Source: Chthonomonadaceae bacterium (lineage in GTDB: Bacteria; Armatimonadota; Chthonomonadetes; Chthonomonadales; Chthonomonadaceae). Taken from it: DNA of 36,910 nt. Position numbers and translations under genes: made by a program. Below, piece after piece: positions 1 through 6,783 of this stretch (position 1 is the first letter of the stretch; the number at the start of each line of letters is the position of its first letter). The DNA lies in assembly GCA_025054835.1 (NCBI GenBank), contig JANWZQ010000118.1, positions 1 to 36,910 of the forward strand. Direction: 5' to 3'. The notes under the pieces were generated by a model that did no database searches, was not told where the DNA came from, and was given only the letters and a program-made list of their open reading frames with translations.

Positions 1-420
1 ATCCAAACCATGGTCTATTTCAAGCCGCCGGGCAGCCGGGGACAGAGCTTCCATCAGGACTGCCTGTACCTGCGCACGACGCCGTTACTGGGGGCGTGGG
101 TTGCGCTGGATCGGGCGGACACCGAGAACGGGGCAATGCAAATGGTGCCCGGCAGCCATCTGCTGGGATTGTTGCCCTGCCGGGAGGCCAATACGGATCT
201 CTCGTTCACGGACAGCGAGACCGTCTTCCCTTCCGATATGGAGAAAGTGTGGATCCTGCTGGAACCGGGCGATGCGGTGTTCTTCAGCGGGTACACGGTT
301 CATGGCTCTGGCCCGAACCGTTCTGCGGATCGCATGCGTCGTGCGTTCATCTGTCACTACGCAGGGGAGCGGGCGCTGCCTATTGTGGGGCCACTCCTGC
401 CCGGCGCCGAGGCCCGCTGA
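1..420 (+). CDS. Phytanoyl-CoA dioxygenase (PhyH) family protein, 3' part
   Basis: This is the C-terminal part of a non-haem Fe(II)/2-oxoglutarate-dependent oxygenase of the PhyH family; the reading frame is open to the first base of the window, so the start lies upstream. The iron-binding facial triad is visible: an HQD motif (His-x-Asp) near the start, and a distal His in the segment VFFSGYTVHGSGPN near the C-terminus, followed by Arg residues (RMRRAF) that in this family bind the 2-oxoglutarate carboxylate. The segment GAMQMVPGSHLLG is the usual PhyH strand-turn. The substrate cannot be told; bacterial PhyH proteins hydroxylate very diverse small molecules. The TGA stop shares its A with the ATG of the sensor kinase behind it, so the two are probably co-transcribed and translationally coupled. 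Confidence 0.88.
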   Translation: MQTMVYFKPPGSRGQSFHQDCLYLRTTPLLGAWVALDRADTENGAMQMVPGSHLLGLLPCREANTDLSFTDSETVFPSDMEKVWILLEPGDAVFFSGYTVHGSGPNRSADRMRRAFICHYAGERALPIVGPLLPGAEAR

Positions 421-1646
421 TGGTTGCCAATCCGCCTGCCCACATGCCTGAGGAGCCGCCATCACTCTCTCTTTCCGAGATGTGGCAGGTCAACAAGTAT
501 CTCTGGTTGAGCCTTGCAATTGCGCTCGCCTACCTGCTGAACGCGCAGGTGTGGGGCCTGTTGCAGGCTCCTGCGCCTGTGGCCTGGACGGTTTTCGGGT
601 TCGCCCTCGCCGACGCCGCCTCTCGATCCTGGATTGCCTACCGGTCAGGAGGCTACCTGCCGGGACACCTGGCACGGCTCTACACTGCTCTGGATGTCCT
701 GCTGATTTCCATTGCTGTGGGGATTACCCGGGGAGTGGCGAGTGAGCTCTGGCTGCTCTACTTCGTGGTGATGATCTTCGAGGCGCTCCATGCCACCCCG
801 CAGCAGAAACGCCGGATGGACCTGATGATAGCAGGTGCTTATCTGCTGGCGACACTCTCCTGTCAGGTCCGGCAACCACCCCCGATGCCCTATCCGGCTT
901 ACTGGGCAACCGTGGGCATGCGCCTCTGCATGCTGGTGCTGGTAGGAGCGATAGCGCGACGGGTGAGTGCGAACATCCGGACACGCAACCGGGAGATCGC
1001 GCTCCTGCGCGCACAGCAGGCGGTCGCGGAGGAGCGCGCCCGCATCGCGCGAGAGATCCACGATGGACTCGGACATGCGCTGGTCAGCGGGATCGTCCGG
1101 TTAGAACTCTGCCGGCGCCTGATGCGCCACGCTCCGGAAGAAGCGGAGACCATACTGGAAGAGGAAGTCCGGGCCCTGCGCACCGCATGGAGTGAGGGGC
1201 GTGATCTGGCATTTCATCTGCGCCCGTGGGAAACAACAGACGACGATGTGGTGGCGGCACTGCGGCGGCATGTGGAGTCGTTCGCAACGCGCACCGGACT
1301 GGCGGCGCAGCTCTCGGCAGAGAGCGGGACTTTGCGTCTGCGCCCGCATGTGGCGTTCGGACTGGTCCGGATTGTGCAGGAGGCTCTGACGAACGTCGCC
1401 AGGCATGCGCAGGCTACGCAGGTCCATGTGATCCTGTCGGTTCTGCCGGACCGGCGGGTTCAGTGTCAGATCCGGGACAATGGCAGAGGATTTATACAGG
1501 ATACTGCCAGTGGCATGGGGTTGCAGGCCATGCACGAGCGCGCAGAGGAGCTCGGCGGCACCTGCGTCGTGCAGAGCGTTCCGGGAGGTGGCACCGAAGT
1601 GATCGTCACTCTACCGATGCCGGAGATGCCTGTGGATGCGCCGTGA
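420..1646 (+). CDS. Membrane sensor histidine kinase, NarL/DegS type (HisKA_3)
   Basis: A 408-residue two-component sensor kinase. The N-terminal part (about residues 20-175) has five or six hydrophobic segments and no large extracytoplasmic domain, so it probably senses within or at the membrane. The phosphoacceptor helix is of the HisKA_3 type (EERARIAREIHDGLGHAL, His about residue 214). The ATPase domain follows, with an N box (VQEALTNVARHA), a G1 box (IRDNGRGF) and a G2 segment (GMGLQAMHERAEELGG). The frame is open further upstream, but that part overlaps the oxygenase gene; the ATG at 420, overlapping the TGA of the oxygenase, is the natural start. HisKA_3 kinases normally pair with a NarL/FixJ regulator, but none is adjacent here. 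The last 41 bases overlap the 3' end of the convergent regulator gene. Confidence 0.9.
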   Translation: MVANPPAHMPEEPPSLSLSEMWQVNKYLWLSLAIALAYLLNAQVWGLLQAPAPVAWTVFGFALADAASRSWIAYRSGGYLPGHLARLYTALDVLLISIAVGITRGVASELWLLYFVVMIFEALHATPQQKRRMDLMIAGAYLLATLSCQVRQPPPMPYPAYWATVGMRLCMLVLVGAIARRVSANIRTRNREIALLRAQQAVAEERARIAREIHDGLGHALVSGIVRLELCRRLMRHAPEEAETILEEEVRALRTAWSEGRDLAFHLRPWETTDDDVVAALRRHVESFATRTGLAAQLSAESGTLRLRPHVAFGLVRIVQEALTNVARHAQATQVHVILSVLPDRRVQCQIRDNGRGFIQDTASGMGLQAMHERAEELGGTCVVQSVPGGGTEVIVTLPMPEMPVDAP

Positions 1647-2265
1647 TCACAAACTCGCAGATCTGATCGCCCTGTGCGATACTCCTGCGGAGCGTCACGT
1701 CGGCGGCACCGAGCACATCCGCATACAGGCGCGTCTCTCCAAAGCAGCAGGCGCGGGGGTGTTCCCGGGCAACCGCGCAGATAACGCAGTTGCGCTTGCG
1801 CAGCACAAAGGTATGCTCCTCGAGGGCGCAGGCTTCTGCCATGTAGCCGCGCTCATCCAGCGTGCGGGCCAGCTCCTGAATGCGCACAGGTAGCGGCTTG
1901 CCCTTCAGTCGCGCTGCGAGCGCCGCGCGGTCGTGTTCACGAATGCGGTGTAGCAGCTGATCCACAGCCTCTTCACCCTGCCATGCCGAGAGCGCTTCCA
2001 GCAGGGCGCAGCTCAGGCGATCGTAGTCACGGGGAAACGTTTCATCTCCCTGTGGCGTTAACAGGTAGCGATGCGAAGGGCGACCCAGGCCGCGCCGCTC
2101 GATGCTCACGGCTACCATGCGCTCCGCTTCCAGAGCGGACAGATGCTGACGCACCGCAACCTGTGAGATGCCGAGGGCTCTGGCAAGCTCTTCTGCCGTC
2201 ATCGCTCCGTTACGTTTCAGAGCGGTCAGGATTTCTCTTCGGGTAATGCCGTTGGCGCGTGGCAT
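1606..2265 (-). CDS. HTH transcriptional regulator with C-terminal cysteine cluster (SufR/COG2345 type)
   Basis: A 219-residue DNA-binding regulator. Residues 1-75 are a winged helix (TAEELARALGISQVAVRQHL, then a wing around GLGRPSHRYLLT). The C-terminal half holds Cys146, Cys160, Cys163, Cys173, Cys174 and Cys203 in the context RNCVICAVAREHPRACCFGE. This matches the predicted ArsR-like family COG2345, whose SufR members bind an Fe-S cluster and control Fe-S assembly or redox genes; cluster binding here is inferred. I chose the ATG at 2265 because AGGAG lies 6 nt upstream. An in-frame ATG at 2301 also has a good GGAGG 11 nt upstream and would add 12 residues. No suf genes are in the window. 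A 20-bp inverted repeat at 2341-2360 may be its operator. Confidence 0.85.
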   Translation of the reverse strand: MPRANGITRREILTALKRNGAMTAEELARALGISQVAVRQHLSALEAERMVAVSIERRGLGRPSHRYLLTPQGDETFPRDYDRLSCALLEALSAWQGEEAVDQLLHRIREHDRAALAARLKGKPLPVRIQELARTLDERGYMAEACALEEHTFVLRKRNCVICAVAREHPRACCFGETRLYADVLGAADVTLRRSIAQGDQICEFVITAHPQASPASVE

Positions 2266-2340
2266 GACCTGCTCCTGCCGAAACACCGGTTCTTTGGTCA
2301 TGATTCTACATACCTCCATACGCCCGGAATGCTACAGAAT

Positions 2341-2360
2341 ACATCATTTAATAGTGATGT
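2341..2360. promoter_or_regulatory. Inverted repeat upstream of the HTH regulator, candidate operator
   Basis: ACATCA (2341-2346) and TGATGT (2355-2360) are perfect inverted repeats separated by an AT-rich 8-base spacer, in a GC-rich surrounding. The site lies 40-76 bases upstream of the two possible starts of the HTH regulator, where a winged-helix dimer would bind for autoregulation. No good -35/-10 pair is visible around it. Confidence 0.4.
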
Positions 2361-2762
2361 TTTTGCGGGTATTCTGGAGGGTGGAGGCAAAAGTTCCGGG
2401 ATCATACGGGAGAGCAGAGGAGGAGAGCAGAACCGTGCAGCCCGGACGGCCCCGCGATGTCGTGTCACCCGAAGTGCGTGAACCGCGGAAACACGGTCTG
2501 CAACTTCCTGAGGAGCGCGCGTCACCGGCCATGATGAGAACAGACCGGTCGTCACTTGCTCGCCAGAGCAAGTCGCAACAGGTACAGGTGTTGGCTCCGC
2601 ACTCACGAATGCATCACGGGCACCTGCAGGGCCATCCATGTGGCTACTTCCATTGTAACACACTTTCACCGGGCGCGCAATCCTCTGTTGCGTTCGGGCA
2701 GAAATCAGGTATCGTTGTATACGTTGTGGAGCCATTTTTCACTTCGTTGCGGGGTAGCCGGG
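2361..2762. other. Divergent intergenic region with one strong hairpin
   Basis: About 400 bases between the minus-strand regulator and the plus-strand methyltransferase hold no convincing gene; open frames here have no recognisable protein pattern and no good ribosome binding site. The main structure is a perfect 8-bp stem with a 4-base loop at 2554-2573 (ACTTGCTC, GCCA, GAGCAAGT). It lacks a following T run, so it is not a typical terminator. I could not match the region to a known riboswitch class. Confidence 0.5.
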
Positions 2763-3596
2763 ATGAGCGAAGAGATCGACCTGCGTGCCAGCTGGGATCG
2801 TCTTGCCCCCTATTACCAGCGCAGGCACGCGATACCACTGGATATTGCCCACTACGGCACCAATGCACCCAACGAGGACCAGCTCCAGTTGCTGGGGAGC
2901 GTGGCCGGCAAGCGCATTCTGGAACTGGGATGTGGAGGGGGCCAGTGCAGCATTGCGTTTGCCAGGCAGGGAGCCTCCTGCGTGGGGGTGGACTTCTCGG
3001 CACAGCAGCTGGTCCACGCCAGGCTCTTCGCAGAACAGGCGGGTGTGGAGGTCGAGTTCGTATGTGCGGAAATGGCCGAGTTTCTGGAAATGCAACGCGC
3101 GGCCTCGTTCGACATCGTCTTCTCTGCCTATGCGTTGCAGTATGTGGAGGATCTCGCGCGGGTCTTCCGGCTGGTACGCCGTGTGTTGCGTGACGGTGGC
3201 CTGTTTGTGTTCTCGCTGGACCATCCACTCAACAACGTTACCTGTTATAGAGACAACGAGGTGCGCTTCTATGAGAGCTACTTTGCGCGCGGGCGCTCGG
3301 AGTGGAACTGGGAGACCGACCGGCCAGAAGAGCCTCCACACCGCTTCTACTCCTTCCACCGCACTGTCGGGGACTTCGTCAACCTCCTGGCGGCGGCCGG
3401 CTTCTGGATCGAGCGTTGTCTGGAGCCAGAGGCTACAGCCGAGGCCGACCCGTGGGGGTCCATGGCGGACATCGAGCGATGGGCTGTGGTTCCCGCAACC
3501 ATCATCTGGAAAGCGCGTGCTCTCCCACTCTTCCCGATGCAGACGGCATCACACCCCTCTTCTCCAACCGTGTCCGGATCAGGTGATAACTCCTGA
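2763..3596 (+). CDS. Class I SAM-dependent methyltransferase
   Basis: A 277-residue cytoplasmic methyltransferase with the Rossmann-type SAM-binding fold. Motif I is ILELGCGGGQCSIAFA (about residues 52-67), followed by the acidic end of strand 2 (CVGVDFSAQQL), a motif II/III region (EFVCAEMAEFL) and the post-motif strand FDIVFSAYALQYVEDL. The layout resembles the UbiE/Methyltransf_11 group of small-molecule methyltransferases. The substrate is not apparent; the C-terminal half, with an aromatic stretch RFYSFHRTVGDFVNLL, probably forms the acceptor pocket. The frame is open about 200 bases further upstream, but only from ATG 2763 does the sequence look like protein of this family. Its ribosome binding site is weak (GGGG at about 8 nt). 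The gene appears to stand alone. Confidence 0.88.
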   Translation: MSEEIDLRASWDRLAPYYQRRHAIPLDIAHYGTNAPNEDQLQLLGSVAGKRILELGCGGGQCSIAFARQGASCVGVDFSAQQLVHARLFAEQAGVEVEFVCAEMAEFLEMQRAASFDIVFSAYALQYVEDLARVFRLVRRVLRDGGLFVFSLDHPLNNVTCYRDNEVRFYESYFARGRSEWNWETDRPEEPPHRFYSFHRTVGDFVNLLAAAGFWIERCLEPEATAEADPWGSMADIERWAVVPATIIWKARALPLFPMQTASHPSSPTVSGSGDNS

Positions 3597-3766
3597 AGCC
3601 GGTTCGCATGCAGGCGTTTCCGCCATTTATCTTTAATTGCCAGTATACTTCCTGTAATCGACAGGATGTGTTGCTGCATACGAAGCCGAGCGCACGGAGG
3701 CAGGTTGCAGCGCCTGCCGGTACCGGCGGACCGGGGACGTGTGCGGTTCAGGAAGGTGATGCCGTG

Positions 3767-4702
3767 ATGCTGGAAACACACGAACAGGAGATACTGGCAC
3801 GTCTGGATCGGATCATTGCGCTTCTAGAGCGCATCGCACCGCCACAGGGGCCCACACCACAGGCTGCGTCCGTGACGCATGCTATCGTCTCCCCGCCCGG
3901 TAGTGCCGGTCAGGATCTGGACACGGAGCCTGCTGGTGCGCCGGTTTATGACGTGGACCCGGGTATCCTGGCTCTTCTGGAGGGGCGTGGAATCCGGATC
4001 AAGACGGTGCCGCCCCGGAACGCTGCCGATCGGACCATCGACTCCCTGGCACAGTATGTGGGGGATAACTACCATCGCGTGAAGGACCTGCTGGCCAAGA
4101 TCAAGCGCACCATGCAACGCGGGGACACGTTTGTTGAGTCGCTGCAGGAGCGCACACAGGAGGACGTCACCGTCAATTGCCAGCTGTGCACGCGGTTGCA
4201 TGCGCTGGCCTTTCTGGCCGAGTACAAGTACGAGAAGTCCCCGAAGTTCTTGATCCGGGCGCGTTCTGCCTCTCTGCCCGCGGCGCAGAAGTTCTTCTCT
4301 GGCCAGTGGTTGGAACGCTTCATCGCGCTCTGCGTCCAGCGCGTGCTGGAGCGACGACAACTGCTCGCGGACTCGGCGCTTCTGGCCAATCCGCAGATCA
4401 TTCTGCCCAATGGCAACGATTTTGAGCTGGACCTGATCGTGCGGGTTCGGGACGACTTCTACTGGATCGAGGCCAAGACCGGTGCCTATCAGGATTACGT
4501 GCAGAAGTACTCGCGTTTCGCGCGCATCCTTGGCCTCGATTATGTGCACTCCATCATGGTGCTTACCGACGTATCGAACGAGTGCTGCGACAGCCTCTCC
4601 TCGCTGTTCGAAATGACAGTGACCAACGCCGAGTCGTTCGAGGCGTTGTTCGCTCACTCCGTGGACTGCTACCTGTCCGGCCGCGCACCGGGTGGACTCT
4701 GA
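3767..4702 (+). CDS. PD-(D/E)xK nuclease-like protein with N-terminal coiled coil
   Basis: A 311-residue protein. Residues 3-22 (ETHEQEILARLDRIIALLER) look like a short amphipathic coiled coil. After a low-complexity Pro/Ala linker, an alpha-helical middle leads to a domain with strand-turn-strand spacing typical of PD-(D/E)xK phosphodiesterases: FELDLIV with Asp222, then YWIEAKTG with Glu235-x-Lys237. These are the three catalytic positions of that superfamily. Similar proteins (COG5493/DUF3782-like) are common in cyanobacteria and other environmental bacteria, and their function is unknown. No restriction, toxin or CRISPR partner sits nearby. GGAAGG lies about 10 nt before ATG 3767; GTG 3764 is an equally possible start. 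A TATACT hexamer at 3644-3649 might be a -10 box, but no good -35 goes with it. Confidence 0.75.
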   Translation: MLETHEQEILARLDRIIALLERIAPPQGPTPQAASVTHAIVSPPGSAGQDLDTEPAGAPVYDVDPGILALLEGRGIRIKTVPPRNAADRTIDSLAQYVGDNYHRVKDLLAKIKRTMQRGDTFVESLQERTQEDVTVNCQLCTRLHALAFLAEYKYEKSPKFLIRARSASLPAAQKFFSGQWLERFIALCVQRVLERRQLLADSALLANPQIILPNGNDFELDLIVRVRDDFYWIEAKTGAYQDYVQKYSRFARILGLDYVHSIMVLTDVSNECCDSLSSLFEMTVTNAESFEALFAHSVDCYLSGRAPGGL

Positions 4703-4743
4703 GAAAGTGCCGGGAGCAGCATTCCTGCAGGGCAGGGGCGTGA

Positions 4744-6780
4744 TCAGCCAAACCAGACCGGGTAGGCGCGCGCTCCCTCTTCCCAGAAAGCCCCCAGAAG
4801 GCCCCAGGCTACTCCTGCGACGAAGAAGTGGCCAAGCGCAAAGCCCAGAAAGAAGGGCACGGCGCGGCGGTAGAGGCCGAAACCACCCAGCCGCAGGATC
4901 GCACACTTGCAGAGCCATACCAGCAGGAAAGGCCACCACGCCAGGGAGCCGTACGCGGTTGCAACCGCGTACCCGATGGGGTGCAACGGGAACCCGACGC
5001 ACTGATTACGCAGGAAAAGCAACCCACCCGCTACCGCCGCACCGGCTCCTGCAGCCAGAGTACGCACCGGATCCGGGCGTGCGGGGGCACTCTGCGCGGC
5101 TACCACTTCAGTGTACTCCTGGATGGACATGGACGTGCCCCAGATGCCTCCACGCAGGTTCTGTGCGCCCAGATGGTAGTAGGTCGTCAGGTGTACGTAG
5201 CAGGCGACCAGCAGGCCGATCGGAACTGCAAGCAGGAGCAGCGCGATCGTACGCCGACGCGACAGGCATGCCTCGGCAGCGATCTTCAGTCCTTCAATCT
5301 GGTAACCGATCAGGGAGGGGAAATACCCGCGTGCCAGAAAAGTCAGCATGGCAAAAAGAACCATGGTGGAGAGACCTGCTGCGGCAAACGGGGCCATGCC
5401 CAGCGTGAACAGCAGAAACTTCTTCTGCTGATAGAACGGGAAGAGCCAGATGAGAGGCACGCCGGCCTCGGCTCGAATGCGGGCGCAGACCAGCGCAACC
5501 AGAAGCACCACGCTCAGGTAGGCAAGGGCAACCCATGCGGCCATGCCAGCCAGCACACAGAACCCGCAGAGGAAGATCAGGCTTCCCAGAAATCCCCATG
5601 CGGCCCATCGCGGCGCTACAGCGTCTGCGGGAGGACGCGCATGTCCTGTGCCGAATAGCGCGGCCGTGATGTCCTGTCGGGCCTGCCACAGGAGCCACAC
5701 GCCCATCAGCAGGAAGGCGCCGATGCTCTGTTCCTGCTCAAAAGGGGCGCCTGGCAGATCCAGCGCTTGCCGGGCCATTAACAGGGCCTCCAGACGTCCG
5801 AGCAGATAAAAAAACCAGATGGAGAACAGGATTTCTGAGGGAACGAGGAACCCGAAGCCGATCAGATCGGGGCGATACCACAGACGCACGTCTCCGAGGC
5901 TCTTCAGATGAGGTGATTGCAGCGCAGGGGTCAGGTCGTAGAACCGACCGGGTGCGGGCACCGAGGGGTGCAGGGCGTTCAGGATATTGAGCAGGTTGTA
6001 CAGTGCGGCCAGCGCAAATCCGGCCCACATGACCCGATCGCGGAAGAAACGGGGTTGATCCCGGCGCCCTGCACTGGCTGTGATCTCCAGAGGCAGGGTC
6101 ACTATCGGGAAGGAGAGCCGTTCCGCGTGGATCCAGCGTCGTTGCACCAGCAGGAGCATGCAGAGCATACAGGCCCAGAGTACACTGAAAAAGACGGTCC
6201 ATGCCAGCAGGGGCTGCCACCAGACCTGCCAGGGCACCTCCCCGGAGGGATTACGCACATAAAGATCATGAATGGCGCCCGCATCTTTCACTGCAAGCCA
6301 GTCCGGAATAGACGCGTGCAGCGTAGCGAAACGATTGGCATCGCTGGCAAAGTAGAACGGGGCCGTGAGCAGCGACAACCAGAAGCGCACGACCCCGACA
6401 CCCAGAATCGAGACAGCCACGCCAACGAAGCAGTAGATCGCTAGCAGTTCTCCCCGGCTCAGCGCCAGCCTTCTCCCCACGCGAAGCAGCAACGGGTTCA
6501 GCGCGACCAGCGCCAGCAGAACGGCCAGCGCAGGAACAGGAGGCACGCTCTCGGTTATCTGGGTTGCCAGCACAACAATCTCTGCCTGACGCACCCAGAA
6601 ACCGCACGCGATGGTCAGGGCGATCGCAAGGACCGCCGCACGCCATGTGAACCCGGGCTCAGGAGAATCCCCCCGGTCCGACGCATGTGATGGGGTAGAG
6701 CGTTCAGGGCCAGACGGGTTGAGCATGCTGCGTGTGGCCTCCGGGTCCCGCACAGGCGGGGCACATCCAGAAGCGTTCAC
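4744..6780 (-). CDS. DUF6785/DUF6784-type polytopic membrane protein
   Basis: A 678-residue integral membrane protein with about a dozen or more hydrophobic segments, starting with WRAAVLAIALTIACGFW (near residue 46). I recognise the overall pattern of the DUF6785/DUF6784 family: an early SRGELLAIY motif after a Pro-rich loop, a soluble-looking stretch with APFYFASDANRFA, the RRWIHAERLSFPIV motif, and a C-terminal HPIGYAVATAYG segment. This family resembles OPT-type oligopeptide transporters, so a role in peptide or other solute uptake is plausible but unproven. The GTG start at 6780 lies 3 nt after the stop of the secreted DUF4965 protein, so the two form one operon. An ATG at 6726, with GGAGG 11 nt upstream, is an alternative start that drops 18 polar residues. 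Confidence 0.82.
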   Translation of the reverse strand: MNASGCAPPVRDPEATRSMLNPSGPERSTPSHASDRGDSPEPGFTWRAAVLAIALTIACGFWVRQAEIVVLATQITESVPPVPALAVLLALVALNPLLLRVGRRLALSRGELLAIYCFVGVAVSILGVGVVRFWLSLLTAPFYFASDANRFATLHASIPDWLAVKDAGAIHDLYVRNPSGEVPWQVWWQPLLAWTVFFSVLWACMLCMLLLVQRRWIHAERLSFPIVTLPLEITASAGRRDQPRFFRDRVMWAGFALAALYNLLNILNALHPSVPAPGRFYDLTPALQSPHLKSLGDVRLWYRPDLIGFGFLVPSEILFSIWFFYLLGRLEALLMARQALDLPGAPFEQEQSIGAFLLMGVWLLWQARQDITAALFGTGHARPPADAVAPRWAAWGFLGSLIFLCGFCVLAGMAAWVALAYLSVVLLVALVCARIRAEAGVPLIWLFPFYQQKKFLLFTLGMAPFAAAGLSTMVLFAMLTFLARGYFPSLIGYQIEGLKIAAEACLSRRRTIALLLLAVPIGLLVACYVHLTTYYHLGAQNLRGGIWGTSMSIQEYTEVVAAQSAPARPDPVRTLAAGAGAAVAGGLLFLRNQCVGFPLHPIGYAVATAYGSLAWWPFLLVWLCKCAILRLGGFGLYRRAVPFFLGFALGHFFVAGVAWGLLGAFWEEGARAYPVWFG

Positions 6781-6783
6781 TGG

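Noticed and set aside
2500-2530. GAGGAGCGC sequence before a SAM-dependent methyltransferase, reminiscent of an SAH riboswitch
   Set aside because: Only a 9-base match; the partner strands and pseudoknot of that riboswitch are not found.
2298-2735. 145-codon minus-strand frame in the regulator-methyltransferase gap
   Set aside because: Composition is that of a chance frame in GC-rich DNA, and it overlaps the regulator start region; no family pattern is visible.
3644-3649. TATACT as a -10 box for the nuclease-like gene
   Set aside because: No acceptable -35 hexamer at 16-18 bases upstream.
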